Counted from the stretch's first letter, positions 22,901 through 35,600 are shown. The stretch is DNA of 64,000 bases from Larus michahellis (GCF_964199755.1 NC_133910.1:4176501-4240500); one strand, 5' to 3'. Notes: generated by a model from the letters alone, not told the origin. Numbers and translations: made by a program.

Positions 22901-24417
22901 CTCAGTGATGGCTCAGCTTCCCATTTTCTTTTACGCTTCTTTTTTTTTTAATTATTGCCCCAGCATCATGTTTTAAGCCCTACATTTTTGTGGAGGCGAT
23001 GCAAAGAGGCTATTCTTTTTTTTCACTTTTTTTTTTTTTTCCCCGGAGCAACCCCCTCCAAAAAATACTCCCGATGGATTTAGAGGGGATATTGGGCTAA
23101 ATATACCATTTCCCAGCACTTCACAAACCTGCTGCCTTCCCCCTCCTTTCCCTCCACCTTATCCCATGGCTATGCCCAAGCCCTTCATACTGGGACCTGC
23201 CGACCCCCTCCACCTCCCCCCCACATGTGTGTGTTTCTCCTGCAGGGATGGCGCTCTCCGTGCTGGTGATCCTGCTGCTGTCCGTGCTTTACGAAGCTGT
23301 GAAGATGGGCAAGGCCGTGCTGCTGCGGCAGGCGCTGCTGGCTCTGCCCCGCAGCATCAGCCAGGAGTCGCTGCTGGAGCCCAAGGAGGGGGACACTGGC
23401 CCCACGCAGGGCAGGTACCGCAGGATCCCCCACTCTGCACCCAGCCGGGGGGGGCTCAGGGGCGGGTGGGTGATCCCTGGGCCAGCATAGGAGGGGAGAA
23501 AGGCTGTGAAGAGGCAGCCCTGGAGTAACAGGCTTCCAGGGCAGGGGTATGTTGCAGCCTGGGGAGGTGGCCCCGGGGGCATCCCAGCCCCTCCAGGTAC
23601 TTCGGGAGATGTCCAGAGTGGTTTTATCATAGAATCATAGAATCATGGAATGGTTTGGGTTGGAAGGGACCTTAAAGATCATCTAGTTCCAACCCCACTG
23701 CCCTGGGCAGGGACACCTCCCACCAGCCCAGGTTGCTCCAAGCCCCGTCCAACCTGGCCTTGAACCCCTCCAGGGATGGGGCAGCCACAGCTTCTCTGGG
23801 CAACCTGGGCCAGGGGCTCACCGCCCTCACAGCAAAGAATTTCCTCCTAATATCTCATCTAAGTCTCCCCTTTACCAGTTTGAAGCCATTCCCCCTTGTC
23901 CTGTGGCTCCCCTCCCTGATCCAGAGTCCCTCCCCAGCTTTCCTGGAGCCCCTTTAGGGACTGGAAGGGGCTCGAAGTTCTCCCCGGAGCCTTCTCTTCT
24001 CCAGGCTGAACCCCCCCCAACTCTCTCAGCCTGTCCTCACAGCAGAGGGGCTCCAGCCCTCTGCATAATAATATCCTCCCCATTCCATTGGAGCAGGATT
24101 TCCCCCTGCGCCGCCGTTTGCAGCCCCCATCCCTCTCCCCGCTCCCCAAACCCATCTCTGGCCGCTCCAGGATGCTGATGGTGGTGGTGGGAGATGCCGG
24201 CTGCCCCAGCCCCTCGCTGATGAGGGGGTGTCCCATCTTCTTCAGTAGGTGGTTTCGGTACCACGTCGGCCAGACACTGTTCCACGTGGTGCAGGTGGTG
24301 CTGGGCTACATGGTGATGCTGGCCGTCATGTCCTACAACGCCTGGATCTTCCTGGGGGCCATCGCCGGCTCCACACTGGGCTATTTCGTGGTGTACCCCC
24401 TGCTCGGTCGGGGCTAG
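19551..24417 (+). CDS. SLC31A2: SLC31A2, CTR2-type copper transporter
   Basis: CTR2 is a small three-helix membrane protein of the Ctr family, found mainly in endosomal and lysosomal membranes, that modulates copper handling with CTR1. Exons 19551-19556, 22460-22526, 23246-23414 and 24249-24417 give 136 residues, close to the human 143. The N-terminus is short and lacks the Met-rich motifs of CTR1, as expected of CTR2. TM1 is about residues 26-44, TM2 about 90-113 with the family MxxxM motif at Met104-Met108, and TM3 about 114-133 with GxxxG at Gly121-Gly125. The segment FSDT...LLFDFWSVH and the MSYN...WIFLG motif identify the paralogue. The first exon carries only Met-Gln, as human exon 1 likely carries Met-Ala. 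The last intron has a tandem CAGTAG acceptor. Confidence 0.95.
20444..20712 (-). repeat. CR1 LINE fragment in SLC31A2 intron 1, antisense
   Basis: It begins catcatagaatcacaatggt and runs to cccttccccttcatcc. It lies in the intron 19557-22459 and is directly followed by a second CR1 piece. Confidence 0.9.
20720..20900 (-). repeat. Second, diverged CR1 fragment, antisense
   Basis: It starts aaatggttagagttggaaag and contains the CR1-like ggatggggcatctcccac. It differs from the adjoining copy in many positions, so it probably belongs to another CR1 subfamily. It lacks the tail octamers. Confidence 0.8.
20901..22459 (+). other. Remainder of SLC31A2 intron 1
   Basis: No coding signature, RNA gene or clear repeat was seen in this 1.56 kb before the exon 2 acceptor at 22459. 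Confidence 0.5.
22527..23245 (+). other. SLC31A2 intron 2
   Basis: This 0.72 kb intron separates the 67-bp exon 2 from exon 3. It contains poly-T tracts near 22940 and 23025-23040 but no recognised element. Confidence 0.6.
23626..24063 (-). repeat. CR1 LINE fragment in SLC31A2 intron 3, antisense
   Basis: It begins tatcatagaatcatagaatc (two tail octamers) and extends to ggggctccagccctctgc. It fills about half of the intron 23415-24248. Confidence 0.92.
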
Positions 24418-25041
24418 ATCCACCCCCCCGCCCCGCCTAGTCCCCCCAGGATGGTGGGTGATGTGCTCCACGCCTCCTGCTACCTTGTGTGGAATAGCTG
24501 CTGTGACTTCTGCTGGGTCTGTCCTTGTCCCCGTGCTGTGTGGGACGCAGCACCCCAGGGACGTGCTGCGGGGACCCTCAGTGCTGGGGGAGGCGCTGGG
24601 AGCCCCACGGCCAGCACCCTGCCACGCGTCCACGCTCCTCGGCAGGTGGCTGTCCCCCGGCTCTCAGGGAGCTTTGGCCGGGTGATGACAGTGGGGGGGT
24701 GCTGGGCATTTCCTTCCCCCCCCACAGACACTTTTCGGGGGGGTGGGTTCATCCTGGCTGGAATGGGAATGGTCCAGTGTGCAGGGAAGGGGACGTGCTG
24801 GGGACAGGCACCCGGAGCTGCTCTGCACCAAGCCCCTCTTCACACAGTGCCTTTTGGGAGTAATGGAGGGGGGGGGGGGTGGTGAGTGGGTCCTGCTGCC
24901 CCCCCCCCCCGCCCCTCCCCCTCCTCCTGCACAGTGCTTCAGGGATGGGGTGGGAGCACCCCCCGCACCGTCGGGGTGGCCGTGCCGAGGGGAAGCTGCT
25001 GCTGCGGGTGCCTCTTGCTGCTTCCTCGGGACACCCCTTTT

Positions 25042-25304
25042 AATAAAAATCATCTCGGGCGGTCGAGTCCTGGCTCGTGTTGCCGCTGGGTGGCCCCGGG
25101 ATGTGACACCCCCCCGCCCCTGCACCCCCAGTCACAGTGGGAGGGGGGAGCCCCAGCCCTACCCCTCCAGTGCAGCCCCAGCTGGGGGGGGGTGGGGGGT
25201 GGTTCAGGAATAAGGACAGCCGCCTCTGGCTTTAAATAAAGCTTTTCCATTTTATTAATTATTATAAGCATATTTTTAAACATTTGTATAACTTTCTTAA
25301 TAAA
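25042..25304 (+). promoter_or_regulatory. SLC31A2: Candidate SLC31A2 polyadenylation signals
   Basis: AATAAA occurs at 25042-25047, 25235-25240 and 25299-25304, 0.6 to 0.9 kb after the stop codon. The first is followed by a GT-rich stretch and is the likeliest. The other two overlap the 3' end of NIBAN2 on the other strand. Confidence 0.6.
25251..25256 (-). promoter_or_regulatory. NIBAN2: NIBAN2 polyadenylation signal
   Basis: TTTATT on the plus strand is AATAAA on the minus strand, about 1.38 kb after the NIBAN2 stop. The intervening 25257-26631 is the predicted 3' UTR. No closer canonical signal was noticed. Confidence 0.65.
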
Positions 25305-25860
25305 ATATCCTGGAAGAGACAGGTTTTAAGTTCCCAACGCAAGGCACTTTGGGGGGGGGCGGGGGGGACGGGACCTCCCCGACTGGGTTAGGCTGGGCAC
25401 CCCCCCCCGCCTCCTTTCAGAGGCAGAAACAGCGGCACCTAAAATACAGGCGGGTGTCGGGGTGCTGGTCCCTGCTCCGTGCACCCACACACGTGTCTCG
25501 CACTCAGGAGTGCTGCCAACCGCCCCCCCCCCCGCCCCAGCTCAGGGGCTTTGAGCATCTCTTGGGGGGGGGGGGCGGCCTGCACCATTCCCGTCCCCCT
25601 CCCCATGGCTGAGAAGGCACCAGCTCTTTGCTCGGCTGTCACCGCAGGTGACAAAACCTGCGAAAGCTGAGAGCTGGAGAACTCACGGTGCTGGGGGGGG
25701 TGGGTAGGGGGCAAGAGTTGGGACCCCCCCTCCCACGCACGGCGAGCCGGAGCCAGCCCAGTCCTGCCGGGCAGAGCTGGAGACATTGTGTGAGCGCCCT
25801 GCTAAGTTTTTACTCTGAATTTAAATAGACCCTGGGGTGAGGGTGGGTGCCGGGTGCCGG

Positions 25861-26012
25861 GAGCCCAGCCTGGGTGCCAGGAGCCCACTCTGGGTGCCAT
25901 GAGCCCACGCTGGGTGCCAGGAGCCCACCCTGGGTGCCAGGAGCCCAGCCTGGGTGCCAGGAGCCCACTCTGGGTGCCATGAGCCCACCCTGGGTGCCAG
26001 GAGCCCAGCCTG
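25861..26012. repeat. 20-bp minisatellite in the NIBAN2 3' UTR
   Basis: About 7.6 units of gagcccacyctgggtgccag are tandemly arranged in exact 20-bp register, differing by single substitutions that also alternate between units (higher-order pattern). It would be transcribed as part of the NIBAN2 3' UTR. Confidence 0.95.
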
Positions 26013-26631
26013 CCCCAGCTCTTGCCCCTCTGGCAGCAGTTCAAGCCACCCAGCGTTGCTGTATCCCGGCCATGCCCTAGCTGCCATCACGTTTTTCCAT
26101 CATTCCCCCGTGGTCCCCGCTCCCACTGGCACTCCCGGAGCCGGCTGGGTGGGATGGCGGTAGGCAGGCTCCCAGGACACTCCCTGTCCCCCCCCACCCC
26201 CGGCCATCCCCTCCCAGGGGACAACCCCGGGGGCAGCCAGGAGCACCCCGCACACCCGTCCACAGCAGGACTAGTACCCCCCCGCCCCGGCAGCCCCAGG
26301 CACTTGTGCTGGGGGGGGGCAGACAAAGCATCTCTTCAGTAGAAAAGAAGAAAATAAGGCAGAAGAAGGACAGAGCAGAGTGCAGGGGGTGTCCCGTGCC
26401 GGGCCAGGGGCCTCCCCCAGTCCGACCCAATAGGACCACTTAGCTGTGGCCAGCCTCACGCAGCGGCGGGGACCCCCCCCCCCCCCAGCTAGGCAATAAG
26501 GTCTCGGTGTCTCCCATCCCCTCCCTCTCCCGCGGCACCACTCTCCATCCCCGGCAGTGCAGCGGGTCCTATTCCCCCTACCCCAACCCCCAGTGTCACC
26601 GGGGCCAGTCCATGGTGGGGGGGGCCCGAGG

Positions 26632-29600
26632 CTAGAACTCAGTCTGCACCCCCTCACCGCTCTCTGTCGTGCTCGTGGGCTGCAGGGGGCTGCACCGGCC
26701 ACCCGGGGAGGTCACCTCCTCGCCTGTCTCCTTGTCATTGGGCTGGTGGCAAGCCATCCCGGCGGACGGTGATGGGGTCTCGGCTCCGGGTGCAGGTGAT
26801 GCTGCTGGTGTGGCATGGGGCACCGCGGCCTCTGATGGGACATCGGCTCTGGGTTTGGGTGATGGCGGTGCGGTGTGTTGCATGCTGGCCCTTGATGGGA
26901 CATCGGCTCTGGGCATGGGTGATGGTGGCACGGGTGATGCCGGTGTGGCATATTGCACCCCAGCCCCTGATGGGACATCGGCTCCGGGGACAGGTGATGC
27001 TGGTATGGGTGATGCTGGTGTGGCATGTTGCACCCCAGCCCCTGATGAGACCTCAGCGCCAGGGACAGGTGATGCTGGTGCGGCATTTTGCACGCCAGTC
27101 CCTGCTGGGACTTCAGCTCCAGGTGCAGGCGATGCCGTTGCAGCGCGGTGCACCCCGTCTCCCTCGCTGGCCAGACCCTGGGTGGGAACATCACCTGGGA
27201 CAGACCCTGCCACCACCGCCACCTCTTCGGTGGCACCGCTCTCCCGCGTGGCGTCGGTCCCGTTCGTCAGCCGCTCCTCCGCCTCCACGCCATCCCCGAG
27301 GCTCTCCTTGGCCAGCGCCTCCTGGATCTCCTGCACCCCATCTGGGGAGCTCGGTGGTGCCGCAGGGTCCGGTTCCTCCGGCTCCTTCGGCTCCCGTGGC
27401 TCCGGGGAGCCGGGCTGCAGCAGCTCCTCGGCTCCCACCTCGTAGGACAGGACCCCCTCGTCGTCTTGGATCACCGACACCACTTGCTTGGCCCTGCGGC
27501 GCTTGTCGGCGGCCGACTCGGCCTCGGGCTGCCCACTGTACTCCTCGCCCCAGTCGATGGGGATGCCCTCGCCCAGCAGGTGCAGGTTGGGATCGCTGTT
27601 GTGCAGGACCATGCTGTCGCGGTACAGGTTGTGCTTCCGCTGCACGGCTGCCTCCTTCACAGCTGGGGACACCGGGAGAGAGATGTCAGATGGGCTGAGG
27701 GCACCGGGCAGCACCCGCCAGGCTCCGCCACCTCTCCCAGGCCACCCCCTTGGGTGCAGGGTGCAGGGAGAGGGGTCCGGACCCGAGCAGAGGGTTCAGC
27801 ATCCCACCCACCGCTCAGCTCTGCCAGCGGGAAGGTGCTCTTGGTACAGCCCCCAGCACCCGTCATGGGGTCACCCCTCCTCACACAGCCCCCAGGACTC
27901 CGCGTGGGGTCACCCCCTCCTCATACAGACCCCAGCACCCTGCATGGGGTCACTCCTGTCCTCCTACAGTCCCCAGCACCCTGCATGGGGTCACCCCCTC
28001 CTCATACAGACCCCAGCACCCTGCATGGGGTCACTCCTGTCCTCCTACAGTTCCCAGCACCCTGCATGGGGTCACCCCCTCCTCGTACAGCCCCCAACAC
28101 CCTGCATGGGGTCACCCGCCCCCCCCCTACAGTCCCCATCACCCAGCATACGTCACCCCCTCCTCATATAGCCCCAGCATAGGGTCACCCCCTCCTTATA
28201 CAACCCCCTGCAGAGGGCCACCCCCTCCTCCTACAGGCCCCAGCACCTTGCAAGGGGTCATTCCTGTCCTCCTGTGGTCCCCAGCACCCTGCTTGGGATT
28301 ACCCCCTCCTCCTACAGTCCCCAACACCCTGTATGGTGTCACCCCATCCTCATATAACCCCCAGCACCCTGCATGGGGTCATCCCTCCTTGTACAACCCC
28401 CTGCACAGGGTCACCCTCCTCCTCATACAGCCCCCAACACCTTGCAAGGGCTCACTCCTGTCCTCCTACAGCCCCAGCACCCTGCATGGGGTCACCCCCG
28501 CCTCATACAGCCCCCAGCACCCTGCATGGGGCCACCCCCTCCTCCTACAGCCCCCGGCACCTTGCAAGGGGTCATTCCTGACCTCCTATGGTTCCCAGCA
28601 CCCTGCATGGGGTCACCCCCTCCTCATACAGCCCCCAACACCCTGCTTGAGATCAGCCCCTCCTCCTACACTCCCCAACACCCTGCATGGTGCCACCTCC
28701 TCCTCATACAGCCCCCAGCACAGGATCACCCCCTTCTTGTACAACCCCCTGCGTGGGGTCACCCCTCCTCGTACAGCCCCCAGCACCCATCACGGGCCCT
28801 CCAGGTGCCGCTCATCTTACTCCACCAGCACCCACCACCCACCCCCGGGTGCTGGAGCCCCCTCCCCCCACCCCGGGCTCAGCGCTGAGCGGATCCAGGC
28901 TCCCTGGCTCCCTACCTTGCATGATGTCTTTCATCACCGACTGTAGCACGACCTCCTCGTAAGTGTTCTCCACCAGGATGTAGCTGGCAAAGTCCTCGAA
29001 GATCAGCTCCTGAAACTTGGCGAGTTCCTGCCGCGGGGGAGAAGCCGCTCAGCCGGGGGGGACGGGAGGGAAGGAGGGAGGGATGCTCCAGCCCCTCCAT
29101 GGGGGACGTGGTCCTTCCCACTCCCCCCACCCCAAACGTTACTCTCTTACCCCCTTGCAGGTCGGCGCCAGCTTTTTCAGCAGGAAGGGGATGGTGATCT
29201 GCAGCAGGGCCTCCCTGAAGAACTTCTTCCGCACGGTGCTGCTGTCGTAGTCGTATTTCTGCAGGGCCAGGGAGAGGGCAGCCCCGCGTCAAGGAGGGCT
29301 GTGGGCTGGCAGCCCCCCCCCGCCCATGGGCACAACCCCTGCCATTTGCCACCCCCCCAACCCATTTGCACGGGCATGAGCAGGTTCCTCTGCCCCTGGC
29401 ACCCTTCTCTCCAGCCAGTTCCCGGGGTGTCTGAGCCTGGGTAGGAGCCAACTCTTCCACCACTGCCTGCAAGAAGGGGTTTTGGACCAGCCTGAACCCC
29501 AAGTGGCTTTGACAGCGATGGACGTGGTCAGATCTGGCTCCTCCAGGTGGTTCCCCACTCACCTGTCCCACATCCCAGCAAAACGCATGAAAATCTCAAT

Positions 29601-32600
29601 ATAAGGATGTATTTCCCCAGAAGACTTTTATTAAAATCGGAAAGGTCACTCCTGTCCTCTTCCCCAGGACCCTGGCCCTTGGAGTAAGGCCACCGAAGGC
29701 CACCAAAGTCCCTGATCTGCCGCCCCTCACCTTGAGCACCCTCTCGAGGATGCGCTGGATGGACTTGCACAAGTCTTCTTTGCCCTGCAGCTTCCCCAGC
29801 TCCTGGTGGAGCAGCGTCTCGAACGTGTACACGGCATCGTCCATTTGCTGTGAGCAGAGGCAGATGGTCAGGGGGACACAAAGGGACCCACCGTGGGGGT
29901 GGGCAGGGGGCTCTTTTGGGGCACTGCCACACCAAGATGAGCCTTCACACTGGCAAGGTCCCCAGCATCCCAGCGTGGCATCCACAGGCTCCACGCTGGG
30001 GACTGAAGGTGCTGGAGGAGGAGGATGCCCAAAACTGGTTTCACCTTCCCCCTTCTACACCCTGCTCCAGGTTTGGCTTGATCAGACCCCAAAATTGGCC
30101 TACCAAGCCTTGCTCAGTGGCAAAGGGGCAGCCGTGCCGTGACGCCCAAGCCTGGGTGCTGAGTCCATGTTGGAAGGGTGCCCCACGCTGCTGCCCACCC
30201 GTGGTCTCCCTCCCCGCTCAGGCTCCAGACCAAAGGAGATGGCCAGATCCACCACACACCCTTCGCTGGGTGCCATGAAGGTCCCTGAGACAGGACAGAT
30301 GGCCCAGCTAAATCCCTGCGTGGGCTGGACCAGCCTGAGCTCCCTGCTCTGCTCCCACTTCCTAGGGGGACACGGGAGGACCCCGGTCCCTGTCCCACCT
30401 GTCTCATGTGGATCTGGGCCCTCTGCTTGAAGACGGAGGTGCTGGAGACATCAAACCGCTGCTGAAGGCCCTCCAATTTCAGCTGGTCCATCTTCTCATA
30501 ACACGACTGCATCTTGACGGGGTGGAAGGCCAGGTGGGAAAGCTTCTCCATGTACTGGGGATAAAGCCAAGCTCAGCAGGGCAGGACAGCCTCTCCGCAC
30601 ACTCGGGGCTGGGACATGCCACCCCACACAGGCTTCATCCCCACATATTTTCTCAGCCTGGGGTCCCCCAGTGCTGTCCCCACTGAGGATGGCAGCAGAA
30701 CTGGCCCTGCCACCCCCAAGCCTACCAGCCAGCAAGGAGCATCACCAGGTCTCACCTCCACCAGCTTCTCCAGGCCACCTTCGTTGACGATGTTCATGTT
30801 CATGTCAGTCACCTCCTTGAAGAACACCTCCCGCACCTCAGCAAAGCCCTGGCTGGTGGGGGTCATGAGGGCTTCCAGGATGGAGGAGATGTAGGGCTGG
30901 ACGTGGTTACGGACGCAGACCTCCGCTTTGGGGAGGACGAAAGCTGGGCAGAGAACAGGGTTAAGCATGATGAGGCTCCTCCTCTGCCCTTCCAGCTCTG
31001 CAAATCAGGTCCTAAACCCACCCTAGGGAGGGGGACCTGCTCCTCTCCCCAAGCCCCTCCAGGAGAGGTCTCCCAGACTTGCAAGACAACGCAATAGGTT
31101 CTTGCAGGGGGCCCTTCATCTGTATTGAACCCCTTCCTGCCCCACTGCCTTGCTTTGTGGGGGTGTCACTGCCCACCTTGTCCCCCACCTCCTGGGACAA
31201 CGCCAATGAGAACGTGCACCCTGGCCACTGTGGCTGCTGGCATCTCCCCGAGGGTTCCAGGCCATGCTGGCAGGAGCCACGCTGCACCCCAGGGACAACC
31301 ACGTTGTGGTGGTGCCATGACAAGAGCCGGTCATGCACACACCCATGTCCCCGCAGAGCCATACCTCGGATCTTGCTGGCCAAGTGCTCCTTTGAAGTGA
31401 TGATCTGGTCCATGTCCGTGCGGATGGTGCTTTCCATCTGGGGCCGCTCCTGTTCACACTTGGCCACCACTGCATCGTACTGGGCCTTGGTCTGCTCATA
31501 GACCATCCTATAGACGGCATCTGAGATCTGGCAAACGAGAGATGGGATGGGCCACACCTCCTGCTGCCCCCCCAACCACTGCCTCCAGCACCAGATGCCT
31601 GCAGGACCTGCCAAGCCTTCACCCATGTCCTGACCAGACTCCTCCTCGCAGCCTGGCAGTAGGTTTTCCACACCAGGGCCCCCCTAGTTGGGTGAGATGA
31701 AGCTCTCACGGTGCAGAACCTGCTTTGAAGCAGTGCCGGAGGGGCGCAGAGTCGAGCACTGCCTCCGCCAGCCAACCTGCCCCAGGCAGGTCTAGGGATG
31801 CTGGTGGTCCAGGGATGCTGGTGGCCCAGGGATGCTGGTGGCCCAGGGATGCTGGCAGTCTGGGGATTCTGGGTGGCCCGGGGATGCTGTTGGTCCAGGG
31901 ATACTGGCGGTCTGGAGATGCTGCAGGTCTGGGGATGCTGGTGGCCCAGGGATGCTGGTGGTCTGGGGATGCTGGTTGTCTGGGATGCTGGTGGCCCAGG
32001 GATGCTGGTGGCCCGGGGTTGCTGGTGGTCTGGGAATTCTGGGTGGCCCAGGGATGCTGGTGGTCTGGGGATGCTTGTGGCCCAGGAGAGCCCCTGACCC
32101 CGTTTGAAAGATGTGCCCTGCCCCGCTCAGCCAGCCCTGAGCTCTCAGGAGCCAAGTCCATGAGCGGGATGGAGCTGCTCGCTGAGGCTTCACACTCACT
32201 TTGCAGCCAAACGCTGTGATTTCGGGGCCAGCGGGAGGCAAAGACATCCCCCCCACCCCCCTCGCCTCTTTCAGGCTTCCCAACTTTACAGCTAAGACCG
32301 CAGCTACCGAAAAAGAAGCGTTTGTGTGTTTTTAGGCTGCTCCAGTGGCATGTTACGAGCTTGGTGGTAATTATCAATCAGCTTTTAAGGTTTTAAACAG
32401 GCAGTTTTGAAGAGCCCTCGCTCTTTCGCAAGGGTTCGGGCTGGATTTAGCCTGTGCTGCTCTAAAAATGGCTCTCTAAATATAGCCAGGATGGGCTTCG
32501 CTCCGGGGCTGGGCTTCCTCCTGTTTGCTTCCCTGGCCCCAGGGAGGCGGCAGCGAAGGCAGGGACAGGCAGGGCTGCAGGCAGGGACAAGCAGGGCTGC

Positions 32601-35600
32601 TCGCAGGGGCACAACAAGGACCTTTAAAAAGCCACAGTGGAGAATAAGGACGGCTTCTTTGGCAGGGGCCAGGAGAGGGGACGGTACTGGCTGTGACCAG
32701 CACGAAAGCCGGAGGCCACGGAGCCTGGCAAGGAAGGGAGGTGGCAGCACGGTCCCCAAAGCAGAGGCAGTGCAGGCAGGGGGAGGACAGGCGATGATGC
32801 CCCCCACTAAAACCCCCGGCAGCCCCAGCCCCATACCTGGATCCAGGTCCGCTGGCGCTCCTGAGCCTTGCCCTTCAGGCGGGGGCCGATGGTGGTCCTC
32901 AGCTCGGGGAGCAGCTCCTCCATCACCAGGTTGCTCAGGACCTGCGAAGGCGGGAGGCTCTGGGGACCCTGCTCAGCCTGGACCCCCGTCCCCCCCCAGC
33001 CCCAGGCGGGGGACACAGGTCCTCACCTGGGTTTCATTGCCACAGAGCATGTCCCAGGTGCCGTACTGCTCCTTGGACTGGCGGTACATGCGGATGGCGT
33101 CCGTGAAGGCTGGAGCCTCCACTTTGGAATCCTCGGAGATCCCTGGGGAGGGGATGGGGGGGAACCAGTGAGCAGCCTGGCACGGGGAGCGAGGGACAGC
33201 TTGCAGCACCTCAGCCCATCTTAGCAGGGGGTCCCTCGCATCCCCCACATCCTCGGACCCACACAAGGAGACCAGGGGTGTCACCAGCACTGGGGGGAAT
33301 CCCATCCTCTAACTGGGGACCCCTGCCTCTAACTGGGCAGAGGGGCAGCAGTCTCCCAGACACCCCGGCTGGGGGGCTCCCACTCTGTCCACAGATTGAC
33401 CCCCCCCAGAGTCGGACAAAGGGCAGGGAAGGACCTAGGAGCAGGGGCTCAGTGGGATGGGGGGGCTCAGTGGGATGGGGGGGCTCAGTGACCCCAGATG
33501 GGGACCCGGGGACTTAGTGAGCAGGAGCGGAGTGGGGTGGGCAGCAAGCCCTGATGGTGCATGGGGCCTCGGGGGCTCGGGGAGCCCCTACGGCATGGCA
33601 GGAGCAGGGGCTCAGCAAGATGGAGGGCTCAGCAAACCCTGAAGACACATCAGAAGCAGGGGTGTAGCAGGATGGGGGGGTTCAGCAAGCCCCGCATGGT
33701 GCACAGGGACCCAGGGGCTCAGTGAGCCCCAAAAGCACAGCAGCAGCAGGGGCTCAGTGGGATGGGGACGGGGGGGGGGGGGGTGCTCAGCAAGCCTTAA
33801 TGGTGGCACAGGGACCTGCAGAAGCTCAGCAGGATGGGATGGGGGGGCTCAGTGACCCCCGATGCTCCTTGGGGCCCGGCGAGCCCACCAGCACTGCAGG
33901 ATGGGGCAGCCAGGGGAGCTGGAGGAAGAGGGGGGTAGTGGAGGAAGGGGGGCCCTGCAGGGCATGGCGCAGCTTGGGAGGATGAGGAAAGCATCTGAGA
34001 GACATCGGGGCTGAGTCGGGGCCGTCCCCACGGGAGGCACACCGGGCTCCGGCTGGCTGGGCTGTCCCCAGGATGTCGTTGCAGCTCGAGGGGCCACCAG
34101 CAGGATGGGGGGCTCGGATATCACCCCCACAGCACCCATCAGGAGGAGGGACAGGGTGCTGGGAGCCCAGGAGGAGGAGATGGGGGCAGTGGACAGGCGG
34201 GACAGCCCAGGAGCCTGCTGGCACTTCCCACACATGTCCCTTCCTTGTCCCAGCCTCTCCAGCCGGGGAGAAACACTCCTGGGAGTGAACCCCCCCCGGC
34301 ACCCCGACTCCCTTCCTTATGCCAGGACCTCTGGCAGGCGGGAGGTGGGATGGGACCGAGCCCAGGGTGGCTGGTGGTGGCCATGCCCTGTGGCGAAGGG
34401 TCCCCAGGCAGAGCCACCCTGCTCGGGAAAGCATCCCCGCGGCGGTGACAGCGCAGGGTGACAGCAGGTCCCTGCAAGTCCTGGGGAGACGCAGCCGGGG
34501 GCGGTTTCTGCCTTCCCAGGAGGGACAGCCCTGGGTAAGTGAGCGGATCTTTTCCAACGCACGCGGATTTTTCTAAGATGATTACGTTGAACTCCGAGCC
34601 TAAGCAGCTTTTCCTAAGGGGCAGCTTAATATACAGGGGGGAAAAAAAAACGAAAAACAGCTGAGAAAGTGAAGTCTGCGCCTTTCTCAGTGCTCGGCGG
34701 GAGCGGGAGCCAGAGCGGGGCTGAGCTTTCAGGGGCCGGGGCTTCTCCATCCACGGCTTCTTGCAGCTCAGCATCATCTCCTGGGTGGGACAGCCTGGTC
34801 CAGGATCCAGCCCCCCCCCCGGCCCCGACCAGAGTTGCTTTGGCCAAACCTCATCCTCCAAACCACACAGAGAGTGGGGCGGGATTCATCATAGAATCAT
34901 GGAACGGTTTGGGTTGGAAGGGACCTTAGAGATCATCTAGTTCCAACCCCCCTGCCCTGGGCAGGGACACCTCCCACCAGCCCAGGTTGCTCCAAGCCCC
35001 GTCCAACCTGGCCTTGAACCCCTCCAGGGATGGGGCAGCCACAGCTTCTCTGGGCAACCTGCGCCAGGGGCTCACCGCCCTCACAGCAAAGAATTGCTTC
35101 CTGATATCCAATCTAAATCTCCCCTCTTTCAGTTTAAAACCGTTCCTCCTCATCCCGTCACTCCCCTCCCTGATCCAGAGTCCCTCCCCAGCTTTCCTGG
35201 AGCCCCTTCAGGGACTGGAAGGGGCTGGAAGGTCTCCCCGGAGCCTTCTCTTCTCCAGGCTGAACCCCCCCAGCTCTCTCAGCCTGTCCCCACAGCAGAG
35301 GGGCTCCAGCCCTCCCAGCATCTCCGGGGCCTCCTCTGGACCCACTCCAACAGCTCCGTGTCCTTCTTGTGCTGAGGACTCCAGAGCTGGATGCAGCACT
35401 GCAGATGGGGTCTCACCGCCCCACCAGGGTCACTCGTCCCTGGCCGAGCCCCGCTGGGTCAGTGGGGTCCATCCCCAGGGAATCCATCCCCATCCCCATC
35501 CCCTTGCCCAGGGACAAGCAGACAGGGCTGGTCGCGGGAAGCCACAATGTCACTTCACAGGGCAAATTTAATGAGTTCGCTTCATTAATATGTGGCTAAT

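Noticed and set aside
27088..28946. Long plus-strand open frames across the NIBAN2 last exon and intron 13
   Set aside because: They are shadows of the real minus-strand coding exon and of the 40-bp minisatellite.
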